Source of the DNA: CALGFI01 sp963786805
Lineage (GTDB): Bacteria > Actinomycetota > UBA4738 > HRBIN12
NCBI GenBank assembly: GCA_963786805.1
Contig: CAWBAK010000005.1
Coordinates: forward strand, 186,001 to 250,000
Reading direction: 5' to 3'
DNA: 64,000 nt
Made by a program: the position numbers and the translations under genes. The stretch's first letter is position 1, and every line of letters starts with the position of its first letter. The notes beneath the pieces were generated by a model. It did not search any database, was not told the origin of the DNA, and worked only from the letters and a program-made list of their open reading frames with translations. Below, piece by piece: positions 1 to 7,838 of the stretch.

Positions 1-1232
1 CCTCGGCATCCTGGCCGAGCGTCCGGGCGCGCTCGAGCTCGAGGTCGAGGTGGAGGGCGAGCGTGCTCCGGCCCTCGCGTATCCGGAGCTCGTCGGTCCC
101 GTCGGCGCAGGGCGACGTGGTGGTCCTGAACACCACGGCGGTCGCACTCGGTCTCGGTACCGGTGGCTTCCATCTGGTCGTCGCGGTCGAGGGCGGCCCG
201 CCGACGGAGCTCGCGCACGACGGACGAGTCGTGAAGGCGCGCTACATGCCTTCCCAGGTCGCCGTCCGCACCGTCGAGGAGACCCATCGCGATGTGCTCG
301 AGGCTTCCCCGGGGCTCGCCGGGACGCCCGTGGTCTGTTCGCCCCTGCACTCGATGATCGCGCCGGCCGCCGCGGGCGCGAAGGCCGCGGGCGCCGATCG
401 GATCGTCTACGTGATGACCGACGGCGCTTCGCTCCCCGGCGGGTTCTCCCGGCTGATCCCCCGGCTCCGGGACGAGGGGCTCCTGGCCGGGTGGATCACG
501 TGCGGACAGGCGTTCGGAGGCGAGCTCGAGGCGGTCACGATCTGGAGCGCGCTCGTGGCCGCCGTCGAGGTGCTGAGCGCCGACGTGGTCCTCGTCGCCG
601 ACGGACCGGGCAACCTCGGAACGGACACCACCTGGGGGGTGAGCGCCCTCACGAGCGGTCATGCGCTGAACGCCGCGGCTGCCGTAGGCGGCCGCCCGGT
701 GGCTCCACTCCGGCTCTCGTTCACCGAGGAACGCGAGCGCCATCGCGGCGTCTCACACCACACGATCACGATCCTCGAGCGGATCTGCGCCCCGGGGATG
801 AACGTGGCCGTCCCGGTCTTGGAGGCCGACGAGCGCGACGTGGTATGGAATGCCCTTCGAGCCAGAGGGCTGGAGGACCGACATCAGCTCGTGGAGACCG
901 ACGGCCGGCCGGCGCTCACCGAGCTCGTGCGTCGTGGTGTCGAGGTCGAGTCCATGGGACGGACCCCGCGGGACGATCCGGCGTTCTTCCTCGCAGCGGG
1001 TGCGGGTGGCGTGCTCGCGGCGCGGATGGCCGCCGGATCTGCGTCGGTGGCGGGAGCGCGCCTAGCGCGCCCGAAGACCGCTCAGCGCGCCGGCGCGTCG
1101 ACGAACTGGACGATGGACTTCGCGAACGCGGCCTGTCGCTCCGCGACCACCGATCGGTCCTCGCACGCACCCTTGCAGACCATCACGCCGCTCATGAGGA
1201 TCGCATGGTGGGTCGCACCGCCGACGCGGTAG
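1..1232 (+). CDS. DUF3866-like protein, 5'-truncated, frameshifted
   Basis: The gene enters from the left edge, so its start is missing. The reading frame at position 2 gives a beta-rich N-terminus up to about base 109, then continuity is only kept by dropping one G from the GGG at 110-112; after that the frame reads VVVLNTTAVALGLGTGG and an alternating alpha/beta protein to about residue 330. This matches what I recall of the DUF3866 family, an uncharacterised family common in Actinobacteria and Firmicutes; function is unknown. The 3' end is uncertain: the open frame runs to the stop at 1230-1232, 151 bases into the convergent gene, while a TAG at 1063-1065 in the next frame would give a more natural end 16 bases short of that gene. 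Both ends therefore suggest small indels. Family assignment is from recall, not a search. Confidence 0.7.
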   Translation, partial: SASWPSVRARSSSRSRWRASVLRPSRIRSSSVPSAQGDVVVLNTTAVALGLGTGGFHLVVAVEGGPPTELAHDGRVVKARYMPSQVAVRTVEETHRDVLEASPGLAGTPVVCSPLHSMIAPAAAGAKAAGADRIVYVMTDGASLPGGFSRLIPRLRDEGLLAGWITCGQAFGGELEAVTIWSALVAAVEVLSADVVLVADGPGNLGTDTTWGVSALTSGHALNAAAAVGGRPVAPLRLSFTEERERHRGVSHHTITILERICAPGMNVAVPVLEADERDVVWNALRARGLEDRHQLVETDGRPALTELVRRGVEVESMGRTPRDDPAFFLAAGAGGVLAARMAAGSASVAGARLARPKTAQRAGASTNWTMDFANAACRSATTDRSSHAPLQTITPLMRIAWWVAPPTR

Positions 1233-1792
1233 CGCAGGAGGAACGCGAGGACCGATCCATCTCCCTGCAGGCTCACGGCGATCTGCACCGTGTCGAGCTC
1301 CCCGCTGCCCGGCGGGACGGGCGAGTCCTCCACCTTGACGATCGACGGAACGTTCACGGGGAACCCGCGCGTGGGCTCGATCGCGGCGAGGCCCGCCGGA
1401 AGGAGCGATGTCTTCACCATCACGACATCGCCCTCGACCCCAAGAGGCGCGATCTGCTCGAGCACGGCGGTCCCGCTGCTCGTGTTCCACGGCACGAACA
1501 CGCCGATCGTGACGACGCCGTCACCCGCCTTGCGGACCGTCGTCATCGTCGCGCCGGACACGACGTTGGCGTCCTGCAACGGCCCGCCGAAACGGGTCGG
1601 GTCGGGAACGAAGATCGTGGCCGCGATCATAAGGGCGAGCACGACCGCGACCAGCGCGATCACGCGCCCCGCGGGACGCAGGTCGACCGTGCCGGCGGCG
1701 GCGGCCGCCTCCTCCCGGTCCATGCGAGTGACTCGCCTGGACTGCGTCGTGGTCATGGGTGCCATCGTCGGGGAGCGCATCCCGCGTCGCAA
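1082..1792 (-). CDS. Membrane-anchored protein of unknown function
   Basis: About 230 residues. A basic N-terminus precedes one hydrophobic segment (roughly residues 44-62, RVIALVAVVLALMIAATIF), and the rest is a soluble domain rich in beta strands with two cysteines near the C-terminus (CKGAC). That topology places the domain outside the cytoplasmic membrane. It follows pafA by 38 bases on the same strand and may be the last gene of the Pup-proteasome unit. I do not recognise the family. The listed start is a TTG; ATG codons four, nine and twelve residues in are equally possible and I see no clear ribosome-binding site to decide. Confidence 0.7.
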   Translation of the reverse strand: MRRGMRSPTMAPMTTTQSRRVTRMDREEAAAAAGTVDLRPAGRVIALVAVVLALMIAATIFVPDPTRFGGPLQDANVVSGATMTTVRKAGDGVVTIGVFVPWNTSSGTAVLEQIAPLGVEGDVVMVKTSLLPAGLAAIEPTRGFPVNVPSIVKVEDSPVPPGSGELDTVQIAVSLQGDGSVLAFLLRYRVGGATHHAILMSGVMVCKGACEDRSVVAERQAAFAKSIVQFVDAPAR

Positions 1793-1830
1793 TCCCCCGT
1801 CGGGCCGCCGGGAGGGCCTTCCGGCCTAGG

Positions 1831-3189
1831 TCACATGTGCGCGATGAGCTGCTCGACGCGCTCATCGACGCTCCGGAACGGGTCCTTGCAGAGCACCGTC
1901 CGCTGTGCCTGGTCGTTCAGCTTCAGGTGGACCCAGTCGACCGTGTAGTCGCGGCGTTTCTGCTTGGCGTGCTTGATGAAGTCGCCTCGGAGCTTGGCCC
2001 TCGTGGTCTGCGGAGGCTCGCGCATGGCCCGCTGGATGTCCTTCTCGGTCACGGCGCGCTCGACGCGGTTACCACGCTCGAGGAGGTAGTACAGCCCCCT
2101 GCTCCGGTTCACGTCGTGGTAGGCGAGGTCGAGCAGCGCGATCCGGGGGTGCGAGAGCGGCAGTTGGTGCTTCAGGTGGTAGCGCTCGATCATCGCCTGC
2201 TTCGCGACCCAGTCGACCTTGTGCATCAGGCGCTCGGGCTCGCCGGCCGCGAGCGCATCCAGCGCGTCCCGCCACTCCTCCAGGAGCTGCTTGGACTGCG
2301 GATCGGTCCCCCGCCGCTCCAGGAACCGTGAGGTCCGCTCGAAGTACTCCTCCTGGATCTCGATCGCGGTGAGCTCGCGGCCGTTCGCCAGGCGGACGCG
2401 CTTGCGACACGTCACGTCGTGGCTGATCTCGCGGATCGCCCGGATCGGGTTCTCCAGCGTGAGGTCGCGCATCACCGTGTTCGCCTCGACCATCCGGAGC
2501 ACGAGGTCCGTGATCCCGACCTTCATGAAGGTCGTCCACTCGTTCATGTTCGAATCGCCGACGATGACGTGGAGCCGGCGGAAGCGCTCGGCGTCGGCGT
2601 GCGGCTCGTCCCGCGTGTTGATGATCGGGCGGGATCGCGTCGTCGCGCTCGAGACGCCCTCCCAGATGTGCTCCGCCCGCTGCGCGATGCAGAACTGGGC
2701 TCCCCGAGGGCCGTGCAGCACCTTGCCAGCACCGCAGTAGATCTGGCGTGTGACGAAGAACGGGATCAGCAGGTCGGCCATCCGCGCGAACTCGCCCTGG
2801 CGCGCGACGAGGTAATTCTCGTGGCAGCCGTAGGAGTTCCCCGCCGAGTCGGTGTTGTTCTTGAACAGGTAGACCTGGCCGCTGATGCCCTCCTCGTGCA
2901 GGCGGACCTCGGCGGCGGCGAGCAGCGCTTCGAGGATCCGCTCCCCCGCCTTGTCGTGCGCGACGAGGTCCAAGATCGCGTCGCACTCCGGCGTGGCGTA
3001 CTCGGGGTGCGAGCCCACGTCGAGATACAGGCGCGCCCCGTTCTCGAGGAACACGTTCGAGGACCGGCCCCAGTGAACCACCCGGCGGAACAGGTACCGG
3101 GCCACCTCGTCCGGAGACAGGCGCCGCTGCCCTCGGAACGTGCACGTAACCCCGTACTCGTTCTCCAGGCCGAAGATCCGGCGGTCCAT
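1831..3189 (-). CDS. pafA: Pup--protein ligase PafA
   Basis: 452 residues, the usual size. PafA activates the C-terminal glutamate of Pup with ATP and joins it to substrate lysines, marking proteins for the proteasome. The N-terminus reads RRIFGLENEYGV with the metal-binding glutamate at residue 9, and the catalytic-base aspartate lies in YLDVGSHPEYAT (Asp57), matching the known PafA position. The glutamine-synthetase-like core carries FKNNTDSAGNSYG and INTRDEPHAD. It is separated from prcA by 89 bases and has a -10-like TACACT seven bases before the ATG, so it may be transcribed separately from prcBA. Dop at 6342-7826 is its paralogue; the shorter N-terminal loop and DVGSHPEY (rather than DHAHPEY) identify this copy as PafA. 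Confidence 0.98.
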   Translation of the reverse strand: MDRRIFGLENEYGVTCTFRGQRRLSPDEVARYLFRRVVHWGRSSNVFLENGARLYLDVGSHPEYATPECDAILDLVAHDKAGERILEALLAAAEVRLHEEGISGQVYLFKNNTDSAGNSYGCHENYLVARQGEFARMADLLIPFFVTRQIYCGAGKVLHGPRGAQFCIAQRAEHIWEGVSSATTRSRPIINTRDEPHADAERFRRLHVIVGDSNMNEWTTFMKVGITDLVLRMVEANTVMRDLTLENPIRAIREISHDVTCRKRVRLANGRELTAIEIQEEYFERTSRFLERRGTDPQSKQLLEEWRDALDALAAGEPERLMHKVDWVAKQAMIERYHLKHQLPLSHPRIALLDLAYHDVNRSRGLYYLLERGNRVERAVTEKDIQRAMREPPQTTRAKLRGDFIKHAKQKRRDYTVDWVHLKLNDQAQRTVLCKDPFRSVDERVEQLIAHM

Positions 3190-3196
3190 ACCGAGC

Positions 3197-3202
3197 AGTG
3201 TA
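3197..3202 (-). promoter_or_regulatory. -10-like element for leaderless pafA
   Basis: TACACT lies seven bases before the pafA ATG. There is no Shine-Dalgarno-like run between them. This is one of at least eleven genes here with the same geometry. Confidence 0.4.
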
Positions 3203-3278
3203 GGTCCAGTCCCGGAACCAGCGGCCGAAGGCGAGGAGGCGACGTGCCCTCAGGCGCGGAAAGGATCGGGCGCGGAGG

Positions 3279-3956
3279 TCATTTCGACAGGATCGAAGCG
3301 ATCTCTTCCTCTTCGAGCCTGCGGAACTTGCGGCGCACCGGGCGCGTGCGGTCGAGCACACCCGCCTCGATGGCCTCGACCTCGACCTCGCGGCCTTCGG
3401 CGGACCGGAGCGCCTTGACGGACTCGCGGACCGCGGTGGGCAGGTCCCAGGCAGGCTTGAACGCTTCTTTCAATGCGTTGGTGAGTGCCTCGGCGTGGCC
3501 CCCGATGGCGACGTAGCCGTGCTCGTCCGTGACCGTCCCGTCGAACAGGATGTGGTAGATCTCGTCGCCGCCGGGTTCCTCGGAGACCTCACCCACCAAG
3601 ATCTCGACCTCGTACGGCTTCATCTGCTGAGTGAAGATGGTGGAGAGCGCCTGCGAATACGCGTTCGCGAGATCCCTCGCCCGAACGTCCTCGCGCCCGT
3701 ACGAGTACCCGCGGAGGTCGGCCAGACGCACCCCGCTGATCCGCAGATCCTCGAACTCGCTGTACTTGCCGACGCCGGCGAACGCGATCCGGTCGTAGAT
3801 CTCGCTGATCTTGTGAAGCGTGGCGCTCGGGTTCTCGGCGAGGAACAGGATCCCGTCGGAGTACTCGGTGCCGATGACGGACTTGCCGCGGGCGATCCCC
3901 TTGTGCGCGAACTCCGAGCGATCCTTCATCATCTGCTCGGGCGGCACGTAGGGCAT
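3279..3956 (-). CDS. prcA: Proteasome alpha subunit PrcA
   Basis: 225 residues from the ATG at 3956; the same frame is open further upstream but that part is arginine-rich, non-homologous and overlaps prcB. PrcA forms the two outer rings of the 20S core and gates entry for substrates delivered by ARC/Mpa. The start MPYVPPEQMMKDRSEFAHKG is the alpha-type N-terminal extension and gating helix, followed by ARGKSVIGTEYSDGILF and the GEVSEEPGGDEIYHILFDGT region. There is no processed catalytic threonine, as expected of alpha subunits. prcB ends five bases upstream, so the pair is co-translated. Confidence 0.97.
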   Translation of the reverse strand: MPYVPPEQMMKDRSEFAHKGIARGKSVIGTEYSDGILFLAENPSATLHKISEIYDRIAFAGVGKYSEFEDLRISGVRLADLRGYSYGREDVRARDLANAYSQALSTIFTQQMKPYEVEILVGEVSEEPGGDEIYHILFDGTVTDEHGYVAIGGHAEALTNALKEAFKPAWDLPTAVRESVKALRSAEGREVEVEAIEAGVLDRTRPVRRKFRRLEEEEIASILSK

Positions 3957-3961
3957 GAAGC

Positions 3962-4789
3962 TCACGCGGTACCACCCTTCTTCTTGGCGCCGGCGGCGAG
4001 GACGGCCTCGTACGCGGCGCGCACCTCGTCGTCGGTGGTCCGGGCGGCGCCCTCGGCCGTCACCACGACGACCGTCGGATAGATCCCGCGTGTGGGGTCG
4101 GGGCCTCCGGTCGCGATGTCCTCCTCGGCCGCGTCGACGAGGGCCTCGACGGCGACCTGCAGCCCCGCGTCGCGGTCCAGGCCCGGGCGCCAGCGCTTCT
4201 TCAGAGACGATTTCGCCGGACGTCCTCCCGAACCGGTCGCGTGGAAGTCGTCCTCCTCCCACCGGCCGCCGGTAGCGTCGTAGTAGAAGATCCGGCCCTC
4301 GTGGCGCTTGTGGTCGAAGCCGCCGAACAGCGGCACGACCACGAGCCCCTGGATCGCCATCGGGAAGTTGCTGCGGATCATCTGCCCGAGCCGGTTCGCC
4401 TTGCCCTCGAGGGACAGGCGGTCACCAGTGATCTTCTCGTAGTGCTCGAGCTCGAGCTGGAACAGCTTCACGATCTCGACGGCCTGCCCCGCGGCGCCGG
4501 CGATCGCGATCGCCGAGTAGTCGTCGGCCGCGAACACCTTCTCCATCTTGTCGTCGGCGATGGAATAGCCTTCGGTCGCCCGGCGGTCCCCGGCGAACAC
4601 GACCCCGCCCGCGAACTTGAGACCGAGGACCGTCGTTCCGTGGGGGACGCCGCGGGCATCCTCGGCGGTGACCTGGATGCCGCGCGGAAGCGCGTCGGGC
4701 CGGTTCCGCGCCAGGAGGTCGAAGAAGCTCGGGTTCGCGCCGATCATGCCGCCCGAGGCGATGGGCGGCACGAGCGGTTCGTCCTTCAT
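3962..4789 (-). CDS. prcB: Proteasome beta subunit PrcB
   Basis: 275 residues, the catalytic subunit of the 20S core. A propeptide of about 51 residues ends at HG|TTVLGLKFAGG; cleavage after Gly51 exposes Thr52 as the N-terminal nucleophile. FAGDRRAT supplies the aspartate and GIAGAAGQAVEIVKLF-type sequence lies further on; GSGG and the GGPDPTRGIYPTVV segment near the C-terminus match actinobacterial PrcB. Its ATG overlaps the pup stop in an ATGA junction, and prcA follows five bases downstream, giving the classical pup-prcB-prcA order with translational coupling. Confidence 0.98.
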   Translation of the reverse strand: MKDEPLVPPIASGGMIGANPSFFDLLARNRPDALPRGIQVTAEDARGVPHGTTVLGLKFAGGVVFAGDRRATEGYSIADDKMEKVFAADDYSAIAIAGAAGQAVEIVKLFQLELEHYEKITGDRLSLEGKANRLGQMIRSNFPMAIQGLVVVPLFGGFDHKRHEGRIFYYDATGGRWEEDDFHATGSGGRPAKSSLKKRWRPGLDRDAGLQVAVEALVDAAEEDIATGGPDPTRGIYPTVVVVTAEGAARTTDDEVRAAYEAVLAAGAKKKGGTA

Positions 4790-4995
4790 TCCCCGCCCTT
4801 CTGGACGTAGGACTTCACGAACTCCTCGGCGTTCTCCTCCAAGACCGAGTCGATCTCGTCGAGGATCTCGTCCATCTCCTCCTTGAGCTTCTCGCTCTTG
4901 GAGGTGGTCTGGGTCTGGCCGGCGTCGTCCTCACCACCGCCGTCGCCACCGCCACCCTTGCGCTGGGTCCTCTTCTGTTCCTGTTCCTGCGGCAC
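4786..4995 (-). CDS. pup: Prokaryotic ubiquitin-like protein Pup
   Basis: 69 residues from a GTG at 4995 with AAGGAG about nine bases upstream. Pup is an intrinsically disordered tag attached to substrate lysines through its C-terminal glutamate. The N-terminal half is polar and glycine-rich; the C-terminal half (DEILDEIDSVLEENAEEF) is the amphipathic helix that threads onto the ARC/Mpa coiled coil. The last residues are KGGE, so the protein is made already carrying the ligatable glutamate and does not need deamidation, unlike the GGQ form of Mycobacterium. The stop overlaps the prcB start. Upstream in-frame codons are proline/arginine-rich antisense sequence and were excluded. Confidence 0.96.
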   Translation of the reverse strand: MPQEQEQKRTQRKGGGGDGGGEDDAGQTQTTSKSEKLKEEMDEILDEIDSVLEENAEEFVKSYVQKGGE

Positions 4996-5030
4996 GATGG
5001 CTGCTCCTTCCGACCCCCGGGTGTCCGATT

Positions 5031-6284
5031 CTATCCGGACTCGGCCTCTCTTCCCTGATCCCAGGACCAGGTGCCTTCGAGCTCCGCCGAGGAGTTCGGG
5101 CCCGCCTGTCGGCGCTCGAGCTCCTGCGAAGCCCGCTCGAGCAGGGCACAGTCGGCATCCAACCCTCGCGCCGTCGCCAACCATCGTTCTGCATCGGGGA
5201 TCCGCCAATCCATGGCTCGTCCGATGGCGACCACCGCGGCGGTCGTCGCGCGATCCTTCACGTTCGGATGCTTGGCGAACACCTTCTCCCCGAGCTGCGT
5301 CCCTTCGCGGAGGTTCCCCCCGCAGATCAGCGCGAAGGCTCGGGTGCCCATGACGGCGGGGTGAGCCGGCAGGATCTCCATCGCCCTGCTGGATGCGTCT
5401 TCTGCCTCCGGGAGGAGGCGTTCGTCCTCCGTCATCAGATCGCTCCATGCGAGGTTGTTGAGGTAGAGCGCGCGGATGTGCGGTGGCATCGGGACTTCAC
5501 CGTCGCTCGCCGCATCCGCGAGCGTTCGGAAGACGTCTGCGGCATCGTCGTACCGTCCCGAGAGCACGAGTTCGTGACCGTGCCACCCGCGCAAGATCTG
5601 ACTCGTCGGGTGCTCGCGCAGCGCACTGAGGACGACGTCGTGAGCGGCATCTCGGTCGCCGCCCTCCGCCAGCACCTGCGCCCGGACCGCGTAGAAGCCC
5701 GCCTGCTCCTCCTCGAGCTCTGCCGGAGACGCGGTCAGCGTGGCGACCAGGAGGCCGCCGTCGGAACGGACCGGACCGAGCGGCGTCTTGATCCTGAGCG
5801 GCAGGACGTTGATCGCCGCATCGAGCGCGTTGACCATCGCCAGCTCCCAGAGCAGCCCCGTTTGGGCGCCGCCGGCGACGATCGCGAGAAAGACGACCGC
5901 GTTGGCGGTGAACCCGGCGATGATGATGAGGATCCGTTTGGTTCGGTACGAATCGGGGTCGTTCGAGACGGCCAGAACGTGACCACCGAGCGGCACGGGC
6001 GCGAGCCGCAGCCGTGTTCCCCAGAGCCGGATCGTGACGTGCGGTCCGGCCCCGAGCTTCACCTCCACCAGACGATGCCGGACCAACAGCGACACGATCG
6101 CGTGGCCGCCTTCATGGATCACCAAGGAGATCGCGAAGAGCCACACGTAGTGAACGAGATCGGCGGGGTTCCACGATGGGATCCGGCTGAGGAAAGCGAA
6201 GAGCGTGGCGCTCGCGACGAGCAGTGCAGCCGCTTCGGCCCACCCGCGCCATCGGTCTGCTGCGCGCTCGAGATCCGGGGCCAT
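5031..6284 (-). CDS. Site-2-type membrane metalloprotease with TPR-like C-terminal region
   Basis: 417 residues. Hydrophobic segments at about 18-36 and 45-68 surround the zinc motif HEGGH (His57, Glu58, His61). Further hydrophobic stretches lie near 118-140 and 145-160, and a second motif pairs NVLP (159-162) with SDGG (Asp175), the third zinc ligand of M50/site-2 proteases. The remaining 230 residues are soluble and helical with spacing like tetratricopeptide repeats (WHGHELVLSGRYDDAADVF, NNLAWSDLMTEDERLLPEA). Known relatives cut transmembrane segments of anti-sigma factors and other membrane proteins. It lies between dop and pup, 57 and 35 bases from each, on the same strand; I infer a link to Pup-dependent turnover of membrane or released proteins, but no partner is visible. 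Confidence 0.88.
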   Translation of the reverse strand: MAPDLERAADRWRGWAEAAALLVASATLFAFLSRIPSWNPADLVHYVWLFAISLVIHEGGHAIVSLLVRHRLVEVKLGAGPHVTIRLWGTRLRLAPVPLGGHVLAVSNDPDSYRTKRILIIIAGFTANAVVFLAIVAGGAQTGLLWELAMVNALDAAINVLPLRIKTPLGPVRSDGGLLVATLTASPAELEEEQAGFYAVRAQVLAEGGDRDAAHDVVLSALREHPTSQILRGWHGHELVLSGRYDDAADVFRTLADAASDGEVPMPPHIRALYLNNLAWSDLMTEDERLLPEAEDASSRAMEILPAHPAVMGTRAFALICGGNLREGTQLGEKVFAKHPNVKDRATTAAVVAIGRAMDWRIPDAERWLATARGLDADCALLERASQELERRQAGPNSSAELEGTWSWDQGREAESG

Positions 6285-6341
6285 ACGGAGCCATCGGCCA
6301 AGCCGCGGGGGTGGTTGAGGCGTGATCTGCGTGCCGGGCGG

Positions 6342-7826
6342 CTACGACCGCAGGAGGTCGACGAGCGTCCCGGGGTCGGGTGAGCGCTCGAGCAAGTCGT
6401 CGACGTGCGCCTTGGTCCCGCGAAGCGGCTCGCGCATCGGGATCCGCTGCAGCGCCTCCCGACCCGCGTCGAAGATCATCGAGTCCCAGCTGGCCGCCGC
6501 GATGGCGTCGGGGAACTTCGAGATGCATCGACCCCGGAAGTACGCCCGCGTGTCCTCGGGCGGCTCCAGCACCGCGCGCTCGATCTCCTCGTCGGAGACG
6601 ACGCGCTCGACCTTCCCGGTCGCCGCCAGCCGGTGGTACAGGCCGCGATCGCGGCGAACGTCGTGGTACTGGAGGTCGATCAACCGCAGCTTCGGATCGC
6701 CCCAGTCCAGCCGGTCGCGGTCGCGGTACGCCTCCAAGAGGCGATACTTCGCCACCCAGTCGAGCTCGCGGTGCAGCTGCATCGGATCGTCCTCCAGCGC
6801 CGAGAGGACCCCTTCCCATCGCTCGACGACGTCCTGGTTGTCCGCCGTGGTGTCCTCCTGCTCCACGTACTTCTTCGCCCGTTCCAGGTACTCCCACTGG
6901 AGCTGGATCGGTGTCATCCGCCGGCCGTCCGCCAGGCGCACCTCCCCGCGGCACGTCAGGTCGCGGGAGACCTCGTGCAGCGAGGCGACGGCGTTGGCCA
7001 GCGTGAGGTCGGGAAGGTACTCGTCCTCGATCATCTTCAGGACGATCGAGGTCGTTCCAAGCTTCAGCAGCGTGGCGACCTCGCACAGGTTGGCGTCGCC
7101 GACGATCACGTGCAGGCGCCGGTACTTGTCGGGGTCGGCGTGAGGCTCGTCCCGCGTGTTGATGATCGGGCGCTTCAGCGTCGTCTCGAGGCCGACCTCG
7201 GCCTCGAAGAAGTCCGCCCGCTGCGTGAGCTGGTACCGGTGGCGGTCCTTCTCGTCCCACGGCGCCTCGGCGCCGAGCTTCCCGGCCCCGCAGAAGATCT
7301 GGCGCGAGACGAAGAACGGCGTGAGGTCTCGCACGATGTTGGCGAACGGCAGGGCGCGGTCGACCAGGTAGTTCTCGTGCGTGCCGTATGAGTTCCCCTT
7401 GCCGTCGCTGTTGTTCTTGTAGATCGCGAGCCGCTGACCACCCGGCATCGCACGCTCGAGCTCGTCGAGCGAGCGTTCCAGGATCCGCTCCCCCGCCTTG
7501 TCGTGGACGACGAGGTCGCGGGCGGTCGCGCACTCCGGCGTCGAGTACTCGGGGTGCGCGTGGTCCACGTAGTACCGGGCCCCGTTCGGAAGGATGACGT
7601 TCGCGAGGCCGAGATCTTCCTCGGACACCTCTCGGACTTGAACGGGCTCGAAACCACGCGCGTCGCGGAGCGGCGACTCCTGCTCGTAATCCCAGCGGAT
7701 GCGTCGCAGCGCTCCGGCGAACGTGCTGATGAGGAGCGAGCTCGAGATGACGGGATTGAACTCCGGCGATCCGATGGCTGAGATCCCGTACTCGGTCTCG
7801 GTACCGACGACCTTGGGGATGGCCAT
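6342..7826 (-). CDS. dop: Depupylase / Pup deamidase Dop
   Basis: 494 residues. Dop removes Pup from substrates and, where Pup ends in glutamine, deamidates it. The N-terminus GTETEYGI carries the metal-binding glutamate, and the catalytic aspartate sits in YVDHAHPEYS (Asp88). The DYEQESPLRDARGFE segment is the Dop-specific loop missing in PafA, and AYFRGRCISKFPDAIAAASWDS near the C-terminus is typical of Dop. Because the local Pup ends in glutamate, Dop probably acts here mainly as the depupylase. The gene begins ten bases after arc; a TAGGCT hexamer that starts in the arc stop codon lies six bases before the ATG. Confidence 0.97.
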   Translation of the reverse strand: MAIPKVVGTETEYGISAIGSPEFNPVISSSLLISTFAGALRRIRWDYEQESPLRDARGFEPVQVREVSEEDLGLANVILPNGARYYVDHAHPEYSTPECATARDLVVHDKAGERILERSLDELERAMPGGQRLAIYKNNSDGKGNSYGTHENYLVDRALPFANIVRDLTPFFVSRQIFCGAGKLGAEAPWDEKDRHRYQLTQRADFFEAEVGLETTLKRPIINTRDEPHADPDKYRRLHVIVGDANLCEVATLLKLGTTSIVLKMIEDEYLPDLTLANAVASLHEVSRDLTCRGEVRLADGRRMTPIQLQWEYLERAKKYVEQEDTTADNQDVVERWEGVLSALEDDPMQLHRELDWVAKYRLLEAYRDRDRLDWGDPKLRLIDLQYHDVRRDRGLYHRLAATGKVERVVSDEEIERAVLEPPEDTRAYFRGRCISKFPDAIAAASWDSMIFDAGREALQRIPMREPLRGTKAHVDDLLERSPDPGTLVDLLRS

Positions 7827-7832
7827 CGCGGA

Positions 7833-7838
7833 AGCCTA
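7833..7838 (-). promoter_or_regulatory. -10-like element for leaderless dop, overlapping the arc stop
   Basis: TAGGCT is six bases before the dop ATG; its TAG is also the arc stop codon. If used, it gives a leaderless dop mRNA independent of arc. Confidence 0.4.
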
